64,000 nt of DNA from Streptomyces griseochromogenes. Its GTDB lineage: Bacteria; Actinomycetota; Actinomycetes; Streptomycetales; Streptomycetaceae. This document shows positions 49,451 through 56,665 of the stretch, one piece after another. Position 1 is the first letter of the stretch. Every line of letters begins with the position of its first letter. Where the stretch lies: contig NZ_CP016279.1 in NCBI RefSeq assembly GCF_001542625.1, positions 2,480,001 to 2,544,000 on the forward strand, written 5' to 3'. Below the pieces are notes generated by a model that saw nothing but the letters and a program-made list of their open reading frames with translations, made no database searches and had not been told where the DNA came from. Made by a program: the position numbers and the translations under genes.

Positions 49451-50173
49451 ATGTCCGCGGAAAACGGCGATCAGGTCACGCTGTTGTGCGTGCCGTTCGC
49501 CGGAGCAGGGCCTTCGTTCTTCTACCCGTGGCGGGAGTTGGCCGGCGACCGGTGGCGCGTGGTCTCGGTCGAGCTTCCCGGCAGGGAGAAGCGGCTCCTG
49601 GAGACGCCGTACCGGAATGTCGTCGAAGCGGCGAAGAACTCGGTCGACGACATTGTCGCGGAACTCGGCGCGGGGGCGCGGACCGTGCTGTTCGGGCACA
49701 GCCTGGGCGCGGTGCTCGCGTACGAGCTGGTGCACCTGCTGAGCACGCGTAACGTGCCCGTCGAGCGGCTGGTCGTCAGTGGTTCGCCGGGGCCGTGGAC
49801 ACAGCGAGAGAGGCGGGCGACGGGACTCCCGGACGAGGAGTTCCTCGCCCGGGTCGAGGAGTTCGCGGGGTTCCGGCACGAGGCCCTGGATCACCCCGAG
49901 ATGCGTGAACTGATTCTCCCCGTGCTGCAGGCCGACTGCGAGATGCACGAGAACTACGTTCCGAGCACCGACGAACCGGTGTCGGTGCCGATCTGTTCGC
50001 TGCGGGGCGACTCCGACGGCCTGGTCACCGCGGAAGAGGCGCGGCAGTGGCGGGACGCGACTACGTCGAGTGAATTCAGTTATGTGGAGTTCCCGGGCGA
50101 TCACATGTACCTGGTCGATCGCGGCCGGGAGGTGCTGGACGTGATAGAGGCGGAATCCGCCCGCAGTCGCTAG
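49451..50173 (+). CDS. type II thioesterase
   Basis: A 240-residue alpha/beta hydrolase of the editing type II thioesterases that remove misprimed acyl groups from carrier proteins. The N-terminus has VTLLCVPFAGAGPSFFYPWR. Ser84 lies in TVLFGHSLGAVLAYELV. SLRGDSDGLVTAEEARQW supplies the acidic residue, and EFPGDHMYLVDR the histidine. ATG 49451 is chosen because AAGGA stands 7 bases before it; the frame extends to 49421. It is the last gene of the first NRPS operon, followed by a hairpin at 50236-50262. Confidence 0.92.
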   Translation: MSAENGDQVTLLCVPFAGAGPSFFYPWRELAGDRWRVVSVELPGREKRLLETPYRNVVEAAKNSVDDIVAELGAGARTVLFGHSLGAVLAYELVHLLSTRNVPVERLVVSGSPGPWTQRERRATGLPDEEFLARVEEFAGFRHEALDHPEMRELILPVLQADCEMHENYVPSTDEPVSVPICSLRGDSDGLVTAEEARQWRDATTSSEFSYVEFPGDHMYLVDRGREVLDVIEAESARSR

Positions 50174-50235
50174 AAATCCTCGAAGACGCGCATCAGGTCT
50201 TGGCGTGATGCGAGACCGGGGCCCGAGGCCGCCCA

Positions 50236-50262
50236 AGGCCCGCACTCTAGTGGTGCGGGCCT
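50236..50262. terminator. hairpin terminator after the type II thioesterase
   Basis: A perfect 10-bp stem (AGGCCCGCAC / GTGCGGGCCT) with a 7-base loop, 63 bases after the thioesterase stop. There is no U-run, as is common for GC-rich actinomycete terminators. Confidence 0.6.
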
Positions 50263-50437
50263 CCGCCGGCGGCCCGAAAAACAGTCTCGACCAGCTCACC
50301 GCGCTGGTGAAGACGCGGCTGAAGCGGATGCGGTACCGCCCCTGCCTCCACGCCCGGGCAGGCAGGAATTCCCATCGGACGCGCCGCCGGCTCGGCCCGA
50401 CAGGATGAGCCAGTCACGTACGCTGGCTGGGAATTCG

Positions 50438-50455
50438 TGTCCTGTCGGCGGGACA
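50438..50455. promoter_or_regulatory. cluster-shared palindrome, site 2
   Basis: TGTCCTGTCGGCGGGACA matches the consensus TGTCCYGYCGRCRGGACA. It lies about 240 bases before the Dabb gene that opens the second operon. A further half-site, CGACAGGA, lies at 50398-50405 and mirrors its left arm. Confidence 0.65.
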
Positions 50456-50696
50456 TGAATGCATGCGCAAGGTCCGCATGTGCCTGCCCGTCATTCGGGA
50501 CCGGTAGATGAAGCGCGAATACAAACTCCGTCACGCGCCCTCGCGAAAGATCGCAGGTAGCGCCCCGCGAAGACACCTCGAACGCGTAGAGAAACGGAGT
50601 CGCGCACCGGAAATCCTTGGTTGAACGGTGTCGGACGCGGTGGCATGCTCCTCAATGCGCCTGAAGGCCAGTCGATTTCCTGAACGGAAGGCAATC

Positions 50697-50993
50697 GTGA
50701 TCACGCACATCGCTCTTTTCAAGCTCAAGGACGGCATCGAGCGCTCCTCTCCGTCCGTGGTCGAAGCCGAGAAGTTCGCCAGGGCAGTCGGCAGCCATGT
50801 TCCGGAACTCGTCGACTGGCGGGTGGGTTGGAATATGGTCGACCGGGACATTTCCTATGACTTCGCCGTGATCGGGGTGCTGCCAGATCTCGCCGCGCTG
50901 GAGAAATATCAGGCGAACGCGTTCCACCAGGAGTCCGTGCAGAAGTGGCGAGAGATATCCGACTGGGTCGTCGCCGACCTGGAAGACAGCTGA
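50697..50993 (+). CDS. Dabb (stress-responsive alpha/beta barrel) protein
   Basis: A 98-residue ferredoxin-like alpha/beta barrel protein of the Dabb family. It begins ITHIALFKLKDGIERSSPSV, has DWRVGWNMVDRDISYDFAVI, and ends with LEKYQANAFHQESVQKWREI, the usual domain layout. GTG 50697 is preferred because GGAAGG precedes it and the first strand starts at once. Members include small cyclases and isomerases in plant and bacterial secondary metabolism. Here it heads the operon with the prephenate-decarboxylase-like gene, so a small-molecule enzymatic role is possible. The substrate is unknown. Confidence 0.8.
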   Translation: MITHIALFKLKDGIERSSPSVVEAEKFARAVGSHVPELVDWRVGWNMVDRDISYDFAVIGVLPDLAALEKYQANAFHQESVQKWREISDWVVADLEDS

Positions 50994-51004
50994 AGGAGGA
51001 CTGG

Positions 51005-52432
51005 GTGTTCACGCAATACGACCCGGAATCCGCGGCGCTCACGGACGAGCTGCGCGGATTGTTCGACGAGTTCGGCAAGGGAAAGTGGACGGCTGACGAG
51101 CTGGAAACCCATCAGACCGCCAAGCTGCGCACGGTACTTGCCTATGTCCGCGCCAACTCGCCGTTCTACCGCGCCAAGCTGAACGGGATTTCGGACGAGA
51201 CGCTCGCCGGACTGCACGTCAGCGATATCCGGAACCTTCCCTTCACCACCAAGGCGGATCTGCAGCAGGCGCAGTTCGACATGCTCTCGCTGCCCGTGTC
51301 CGACGCCTGGACCTTCTACGAGACCACCGGCACCACCGGAAAGCCCACCCCGTGCCCCCGCACCAATGGGGACACCATTCACAACAACACCGTGCTCACC
51401 GCCTATTACCAGGACATCTTCGCGCAGCACGGCAACCGGCAGGTCATCGGCATTTCCGGCCCCACGGAACTGCACGCCACCGGGGACACGTTCGGGGACG
51501 TGTGCCGCAACCTGGGGCACGCGGTGGCCAAGATGTGGCCGCACTCGCCGGTGATCGGATTCGACCGCGCCCTGGAGGTCCTGCGGCTGCTGCCGGTGAC
51601 CGGGCTGTTCTGCACCCCGGGCATGGCCCTGCGGCTGGCCCAGAAAGCGGTCGAGGCGGGGCTGGACCCCCGGCGGGACTTCTCCCTCGACCTGCTCATG
51701 CTCACCGGCGAGCTGATGTCGCCCAGCCTCCGGGACAACATCGGCGCGCTCTGGGGGGCCGAGGCTCACAACTGCCTCTACGCGTCACAGGAGGCCTCCG
51801 TCCTCGCGGCGGCCACCTCCGACGGCACGCTGCGCATCGCTCCGCTGATCAACCACTACGAGGTGATCGACCCCGGTACCGGCGAGCCCGTGGCGCCCGA
51901 CCCCGACGGGGTGCGCTACGGCGAACTCGTCGTCACGAACCTCTACACCGGCGCCAAGCCCCTCATCCGCTACCGCACCGGGGACCTGGTGCGGATGACG
52001 GAGGCCGGGCCCGGCGCCGCCGTACCGGCGCCGGCGCTGGAGCCCGTCGGACGTGTCCGCGACCGGCTCGGGCTCAACGGGCACCTCGTCAACGGCTACG
52101 ACCTGGAGAACCTGCTGCTCCGTCGCTTCCGCGGCTACCTCGACTACCAGATCACCGTGACCCGTGACGACGCGGGCACGGACCTGCTTTCCCTGACGCT
52201 CAACGCCGACCCGGACCGGCACTGGGGAGACGACATCGAACGGGCCGTCGCGGACTGCCGAGAGGAACTGGACACCGCGCTGAGCGTGGCCTTCGGTGAC
52301 CCCGGCCCCATCACCAGCACCGGAGCCATGGTGAGCTGGAAGGCCGCGCGCGTGGTGGACCTCCGCGACCCGGGCGCCGGGACCTCGGTCGAGTCCCGCT
52401 CGGCCGAGCGGATCGCCGGGGCGAGGGCATGA
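51005..52432 (+). CDS. PaaK-like (phenylacetate-CoA ligase family) adenylate-forming enzyme
   Basis: A 475-residue ANL-superfamily enzyme resembling phenylacetate-CoA ligases. Features are VLAYVRANSPFYRAKLNGIS near the N-terminus, the P-loop ETTGTTGKPTPCPRT, GLFCTPGMALRLAQKAVE, the YASQEASVLAAAT segment and the hinge [17 protein letters not shown] 51005 has GAAGGAGG 6 bases upstream, overlapping the end of the Dabb gene. The gene overlaps the aminotransferase by 4 bases. It would activate an aromatic or alicyclic acid as the adenylate, then transfer it to CoA or an amine. Its context with a prephenate decarboxylase suggests the acid derives from that branch. Confidence 0.82.
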   Translation: MFTQYDPESAALTDELRGLFDEFGKGKWTADELETHQTAKLRTVLAYVRANSPFYRAKLNGISDETLAGLHVSDIRNLPFTTKADLQQAQFDMLSLPVSDAWTFYETTGTTGKPTPCPRTNGDTIHNNTVLTAYYQDIFAQHGNRQVIGISGPTELHATGDTFGDVCRNLGHAVAKMWPHSPVIGFDRALEVLRLLPVTGLFCTPGMALRLAQKAVEAGLDPRRDFSLDLLMLTGELMSPSLRDNIGALWGAEAHNCLYASQEASVLAAATSDGTLRIAPLINHYEVIDPGTGEPVAPDPDGVRYGELVVTNLYTGAKPLIRYRTGDLVRMTEAGPGAAVPAPALEPVGRVRDRLGLNGHLVNGYDLENLLLRRFRGYLDYQITVTRDDAGTDLLSLTLNADPDRHWGDDIERAVADCREELDTALSVAFGDPGPITSTGAMVSWKAARVVDLRDPGAGTSVESRSAERIAGARA

Positions 52433-53553
52433 CGGCCGGCCCGTCCCCCGCCGACCCGCCCCCCGTCGGCGCCTCCCCTCCGCGGCGACGGTCGCAGCTC
52501 GGCCTCGGGGCATGGGCGTACGACCGCGGCGAGTTCGTTTCGGCGCAGGCTCCGCGGCTGCCGCTCTCCACACAGGGCCTGCACTACGGGACCGCGGTGT
52601 TCGAGGGAATCCGTGCCTACCGCTCGCACGACGGGCTCCACCTGTTCCGGGCGCACGAACACTACGCGCGCATGCTGCGCGCATGCCGGATGCTGCGCAT
52701 CACGGGCATCCCAGCGACGGTCGGGGAACTCGTCGACATCACTGTCGAGTTGCTGCGGATGAACGCGCACGACGGTGACGTCTACGTGCGTCCACTGGCG
52801 CACAAGCTCTCTCTGCTGCCTGGCACCCCGCCCGGGGTCTCGCTGGCCGGCGTGTCCGACGCGCTGTCCATCACCACGTTCGGCTATCCGACGGCCGGTG
52901 ACGTCCAGGAGGTGCGCTGCGCCCTCAGCGCGTGGCGGCGCCCGCCCCGCGACACGCTTCCCGCGCAGGCGAAGATCGCCGGTGGCTATGTGACCAGCGC
53001 CCTCGCCTGCGACGAGGCCCGCGCGGCCGGATACGACGACGCCATCCTCCTGGACCGGTCCGGCAACGTCGCCGAAGCGACCACCGCGAACGTGTTCGCG
53101 GTCAGGGACGGCGTCCTCGTCACCCCGCCGGACACGGGCGACCTGCTGCCCGGCATCACCAGGGACACCGTGATCACCCTGTGCCGAGAGGCCGGGATGA
53201 CGGTCCTGGAACGCCCCCTCAGCCCCGCGGACCTCTACACCGCCGAGGAGGTGTTCCTCACCTCGACCGGCAAGGAAGTGGCCTCCGTGGTCGCGCTGTC
53301 CGGCCGGGACATCGGAAGCGGCACCGCAGGACCGGTCGCGGCCCGCGTCGCCGCGCTGTACCGCACGGCCGTGACGGCTCAGGACGCTCAGGAGCCAGCC
53401 GGGGGCGAGAGCCGTCCGGAGTGGCTCACTCCCGTTCTGCCGTCTGAGTACCTCGGCGCGCGGCCGGCGCACGTTCCGCCGACGCCCCCGGAGTTTCCCC
53501 TCCCAACCGAACACCTACGCCAAGCAAAGGGACATGCGGATGACGCTGCATGA
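52429..53553 (+). CDS. class IV PLP aminotransferase (branched-chain type)
   Basis: A 374-residue fold-type IV PLP enzyme resembling IlvE. Typical parts are QGLHYGTAVFEGIRAYRSHD, DVYVRPLAHKL, the PLP-lysine segment LPAQAKIAGGYVTSALACDE, ILLDRSGNVAEATTANVFAV, DLLPGITRDTVI and EEVFLTSTGKEVASVV. The start overlaps the preceding stop as ATGA. Beside a BacA-like decarboxylase it would plausibly transaminate the resulting keto acid to the amino acid, the role played by other aminotransferases in bacilysin-type pathways. The C-terminal tail of about 40 residues is extra and overlaps the next gene's start. Confidence 0.87.
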   Translation: MTAGPSPADPPPVGASPPRRRSQLGLGAWAYDRGEFVSAQAPRLPLSTQGLHYGTAVFEGIRAYRSHDGLHLFRAHEHYARMLRACRMLRITGIPATVGELVDITVELLRMNAHDGDVYVRPLAHKLSLLPGTPPGVSLAGVSDALSITTFGYPTAGDVQEVRCALSAWRRPPRDTLPAQAKIAGGYVTSALACDEARAAGYDDAILLDRSGNVAEATTANVFAVRDGVLVTPPDTGDLLPGITRDTVITLCREAGMTVLERPLSPADLYTAEEVFLTSTGKEVASVVALSGRDIGSGTAGPVAARVAALYRTAVTAQDAQEPAGGESRPEWLTPVLPSEYLGARPAHVPPTPPEFPLPTEHLRQAKGHADDAA

Positions 53554-54166
53554 CTTCATCTCACTCCTGCGCCCCGGCTCCGAACAGCCCTCGGCCGTCG
53601 GCACGCTCGGCCCGCCCGGCACGAGCAGCGAAGTGGCGGCGAAGCGGTACGCCGCCCAGATGTCCGGGCTCGACGGGCCAACCATCGACGTCCAGCTGTT
53701 CGACACCTACGAGAAGGCGGGAGAGGCGCTCCAGGCCCGTGATGTGACTCATGTCGTCGTGGCCAACGCCTACAAGGAAATCAACCCGTTCTACATGGAC
53801 CCGGCCGTCGAGCTGGCCGGGGTGTTCGTGATGGATACCCCGCTGTACGGAATCGCCATGGCCCGCGGAGGCGGACCGGTGCCGGATGCCCCGACCGTCG
53901 CGAGCCACCCCTCGCCCGAGCCGATCATCGCGCAGCTCCTGCCGCGTCGCCACGCGACGTACAAGGTGATCCACCACGACTCCACCAGCGCCGCCGCCCG
54001 TGCCGTCGTGGAGGGAACCGCCGATCTCGCGCTGACCACCGTGCCGGCCGCGCAGCTGCACGACCTGGAGTTCATCTCGGGGACCCGGCCCATACGCATG
54101 GTCTGGTCGGTGTTCGGCAGGGCGGTGCCCACACGCAACAAGGAGACGAGCCCATGCTCCTCCTGA
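53540..54166 (+). CDS. BacA-like prephenate decarboxylase
   Basis: A 208-residue protein of the prephenate-dehydratase-like fold that matches BacA of bacilysin biosynthesis along its length. Shared parts are AVGTLGPPGTSSEVAAKRYA, a VVVANAYKEINPFYMDPAVE segment, VFVMDTPLYGIAMARG, VASHPSPEPII, HHDSTSAAARAVVEGTADLA and IRMVWSVFGRAV. In BacA, AerD and SalX this fold removes CO2 from prephenate without aromatising it, giving dihydro-4-hydroxyphenylpyruvate. No ACT regulatory domain is present, unlike true prephenate dehydratases. ATG 53540 is preferred for AAAGG spacing; ATG 53534 is close. The gene overlaps both neighbours. It is the best clue to the pathway chemistry here. Confidence 0.85.
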   Translation: MTLHDFISLLRPGSEQPSAVGTLGPPGTSSEVAAKRYAAQMSGLDGPTIDVQLFDTYEKAGEALQARDVTHVVVANAYKEINPFYMDPAVELAGVFVMDTPLYGIAMARGGGPVPDAPTVASHPSPEPIIAQLLPRRHATYKVIHHDSTSAAARAVVEGTADLALTTVPAAQLHDLEFISGTRPIRMVWSVFGRAVPTRNKETSPCSS

Positions 54167-55143
54167 ACGGAGACCAGGTACGAGAGGCCCTGCCGGTGGC
54201 CGAGGCGCACCGGGTGGTGGCCGAGGTGATGCGCCGTTACAGCGCGGGCGACGTCGTCCAGCCGGTGCGCACCGTGCTCGGATCCGGCCTGGACGCCTCG
54301 CTGTTCGCCGCCATGCCGTGCCATGTCGCCGGCGAGTCGGACGCGGGATACGGCATGAAGGCGGTGCTGCACGCGCCAGGCAACAGCGCCCGCGGCCTGC
54401 CGACACACGTGGGCATGGTGGTGGTGTTCGACCCCGAGACCGCGCAGCCCCTGGCCCTGATCAACGGTGCGGCCGTGACCGCGCTGCGCACGGCCGCGGC
54501 CTCCGCCGTGGCGACCGAGGCCCTGGCTGCCCCGGACGCCGGCGACCTGGCTCTGATCGGTGCCGGTACCCAGGCGCGCAGCCATCTGCTCGCGCTGCGG
54601 GACATTCGGCCGCTGCGCCGGGTGCGGCTGTGGAACCGGGGCCACGCGCGGGCCGAGGAGTTCGTGGCGTGGGCGCGTGCGGAGGCCGACGTCGGCGTCG
54701 AGCTGACATCCACGCCCGCGGACGCGCTGCGCGGCGCCGACCTGGTGTGCACGACGGTCGACACGGCCGAACCCGTGGTCCGCGCAGCGGACTTGGCGGA
54801 CGGCGTGCACGTCAACGCCGTCGGCTCCTCCGTCCCGGGCAAGCGCGAGCTCGACTCGGGCGCGGTGGCCTCCTGCTCGGTCTTCGTGGACAGCAGAGAG
54901 GGAGCCCTGCGCGAGTCCTCCGAGATCGCGGCGCCCGTGGAGGAGGGGCTGGTGCCCGCCGACCGGCCGCTGCCCGAGATCGGCGAGGTGCTGCTGGGCA
55001 AGCACCCCGGCCGTACGAGCCCCGCCGAGCGCACGCTCTACAAGTCGCTGGGCATGGCCGCGCAGGACGTCGCCTCCGGATTCGCCGTCGTCCGTGCCGC
55101 ACGGCGCCTCGGCATCGGCACCGAAGCCGACTTCACCTGCTGA
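54154..55143 (+). CDS. ornithine cyclodeaminase/mu-crystallin family NAD(P) enzyme
   Basis: A 329-residue member of the ornithine cyclodeaminase/mu-crystallin family. The N-terminal part has GYGMKAVLHAPGNSARGLPT, with the substrate-binding lysine. The Rossmann motif is LALIGAGTQARSHLLALRDI, and DLVCTTVDTAEPV, NAVGSSVPGKRELD and LYKSLGMAAQDVASG follow. ATG 54154 lies after AAGGAG, overlapping the BacA-like gene by 13 bases. Known relatives cyclise ornithine to proline, reduce ketimines, or act as alanine or N-methyl amino acid dehydrogenases. In this operon, imine reduction on a cyclic intermediate is a reasonable guess, but cyclodeamination cannot be excluded. Confidence 0.87.
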   Translation: MLLLNGDQVREALPVAEAHRVVAEVMRRYSAGDVVQPVRTVLGSGLDASLFAAMPCHVAGESDAGYGMKAVLHAPGNSARGLPTHVGMVVVFDPETAQPLALINGAAVTALRTAAASAVATEALAAPDAGDLALIGAGTQARSHLLALRDIRPLRRVRLWNRGHARAEEFVAWARAEADVGVELTSTPADALRGADLVCTTVDTAEPVVRAADLADGVHVNAVGSSVPGKRELDSGAVASCSVFVDSREGALRESSEIAAPVEEGLVPADRPLPEIGEVLLGKHPGRTSPAERTLYKSLGMAAQDVASGFAVVRAARRLGIGTEADFTC

Positions 55144-55166
55144 GACCCCGCGTGAGAGGACACGGT

Positions 55167-55460
55167 ATGACGGCACTACTGATTGGCAATGTCGGAGTCA
55201 TCGGCGACGAGCGGCGCATGGCGGAGTACCGCGCGAAGGTGCTGGACACGCTGCGGCTCTACGGCGGAGGGTTCGTGATCCGGGGTGGGGAGTCCGAGGC
55301 ACTGGAAGGCGACTGGCAGCCCGAGCACCTGTCGGTGATGGGGTTCCCCACGGCCGAGCACGCCCGCCGCTGGTACGACTCGCCCGAATACCGCGCCATT
55401 GTCCCGCTCCGTGACGGCACGCACATGGACCTGATCCTGGTCGAGGGTGAGGGCGAATGA
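55167..55460 (+). CDS. DUF1330-family small protein
   Basis: A 97-residue protein with the dimeric alpha-beta barrel fold of DUF1330: RMAEYRAKVLDTLRLYGGGF, VIRGGESEALEGDWQPEHLS and VMGFPTAEHARRWYDSPEYR, ending GTHMDLILVEGEGE. The ATG follows GAGAGGACACG. Its stop overlaps the PhzF-like start as ATGA. With the Dabb protein it is the second small barrel protein in this operon. Such proteins can act as isomerases or cyclases, but no catalytic residue can be named. Confidence 0.8.
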   Translation: MTALLIGNVGVIGDERRMAEYRAKVLDTLRLYGGGFVIRGGESEALEGDWQPEHLSVMGFPTAEHARRWYDSPEYRAIVPLRDGTHMDLILVEGEGE

Positions 55461-56308
55461 CGCCGCCGTCCCGCCGTCGGCGTTCCTTCTCGCAGGTGGA
55501 CGTGTTCACCGAGGTCCCCTACCTCGGCAATCCCGTCGCCGTCGTCCTGGACGGCGACGGGATCTGCGACCGGGACATGGCCCGGATCGCGGAGTGGACC
55601 AACCTGTCCGAGACGACGTTCGTCGTCCCGCCCACCTCCGACGAGGCCGACTACGGGCTGCGGATCTTCACGCCGGGCGGTGAGATCCCGTTCGCCGGTC
55701 ACCCCACTCTGGGCTCCGCACACGCCTGGCTGGAGGCCGGAGGCACTCCGAAGAAGCCCGGAGAGCTGACGCAGGAGTGCGGCCTCGGGCTCGTGAAGGT
55801 GCGACTCTCCGGCGACGGGCTGGGCTTCCGCGCCCCCGCCCTGCGCCGCAGCGGTCCCCTGGACGACGCGCACCTGGATCGCATCGCCCGCGGGCTGCGG
55901 ATCGACCGCGCGCGGATCGTCGGCCACCAGTGGGTCGACAACGGGCCCGGCTGGGCCGCCGTACAGCTCGCCTCGGCCGATGAGGTGCTGGCCCTGGAGC
56001 CGGACGAGCGGCACATGCGCGAGCTGATAGTGGGTGTGGTCGGTGCCCACCCCGAGGGCTCACCCGTGCAGTTCGAGGTCCGCGCCTTCGCGCTGCCCAA
56101 GGGCGTGCGCGAAGACCCCGTCACCGGAAGCCTCACCGCGGGGCTCGCCCAGTGGCTCATCGGCAACGGGACGGCCCCGCGCGGCTTCCGGGTCGGCCAG
56201 GGCGCACGCCTGGGACGGCAGGGCGTGCTCACCGTGGAGGCGCAGGGCCAGGACATATGGGTCGGCGGCGCGAGCGTGACCTGCGTGCGGGGCGCCCTTC
56301 AGGCGTGA
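55457..56308 (+). CDS. PhzF-family isomerase
   Basis: A 283-residue protein of the PhzF/diaminopimelate-epimerase-like fold. Characteristic parts are QVDVFTEVPYLGNPVAVVLD at the N-terminus, EWTNLSETTFVVPPTSDEAD with the conserved glutamate, LRIFTPGGEIPFAGHPTLGS, and in the second half REDPVTGSLTAGLAQWLIG. PhzF isomerises trans-2,3-dihydro-3-hydroxyanthranilate in phenazine synthesis; LmbX-like relatives act on proline precursors. No other phenazine genes are present. Next to a prephenate decarboxylase, a double-bond isomerisation on a ring or side chain is the likely step. It is the last gene of the operon, followed by a strong hairpin/palindrome. Confidence 0.88.
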   Translation: MTPPSRRRRSFSQVDVFTEVPYLGNPVAVVLDGDGICDRDMARIAEWTNLSETTFVVPPTSDEADYGLRIFTPGGEIPFAGHPTLGSAHAWLEAGGTPKKPGELTQECGLGLVKVRLSGDGLGFRAPALRRSGPLDDAHLDRIARGLRIDRARIVGHQWVDNGPGWAAVQLASADEVLALEPDERHMRELIVGVVGAHPEGSPVQFEVRAFALPKGVREDPVTGSLTAGLAQWLIGNGTAPRGFRVGQGARLGRQGVLTVEAQGQDIWVGGASVTCVRGALQA

Positions 56309-56340
56309 GACCGGCGGCTTCTTCCTGTCCGTGGGGTGTC

Positions 56341-56364
56341 CGCTGTCCCGCCGACGGGACAGCG
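56341..56364. promoter_or_regulatory. hairpin containing cluster-shared palindrome, site 3
   Basis: A perfect 10-bp stem, CGCTGTCCCG / CGGGACAGCG, with loop CCGA, 33 bases after the PhzF stop. Its core TGTCCCGCCGACGGGACA (56344-56361) fits the shared operator consensus. It could end the second operon, regulate the third, or both. There is no T-run, so I favour the operator reading. Confidence 0.6.
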
Positions 56365-56665
56365 GCACTCGCGCGACTCCGCACCACCGCGAACGAACGG
56401 TCCGCCTGTTTCGGGATGCCGTTTCGGGGAGTTCACGCTGTTGACCGAGAGGGTGACCCGACCAGGCAGACGATGGCAGACTGGCGGCGCATCGAGGCGC
56501 CATTGTTCAGGGCGATTTCTCATGAGAACCATGACTTTGAATCACCCCTGCCTTGGTAAGTGCGTGGACGCGATGGTTGTCACTTGTCGGATTCCGTGAC
56601 GAGAATAGATGATTGATTCTGGCGGCGACTTGACCGCCATATGCGAATATGCCCTGGGGGCAGCG

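Larger units (their letters stand above)
50174..50696. other. intergenic region with terminator and operator
   Basis: A 523-base gap between the first and second biosynthetic operons. It contains the hairpin at 50236-50262, an extra half-site CGACAGGA at 50398-50405 and the shared palindrome at 50438-50455. No gene was found. Confidence 0.5.

Noticed and set aside
54154..55143. 2,3-diaminopropionate synthesis (SbnB-like role) for the ornithine-cyclodeaminase-family gene
   Set aside because: No SbnA-like cysteine-synthase homologue is near, and the operon context points to prephenate chemistry instead.
55457..56308. A phenazine pathway, suggested by the PhzF homologue
   Set aside because: No PhzA/B, PhzC, PhzD, PhzE or PhzG homologue is present; PhzF-fold proteins occur in other pathways.
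56341..56364. Calling the hairpin after PhzF simply a terminator
   Set aside because: It has no T-run, and its core matches two other palindromes placed before operons, so an operator is at least as likely.
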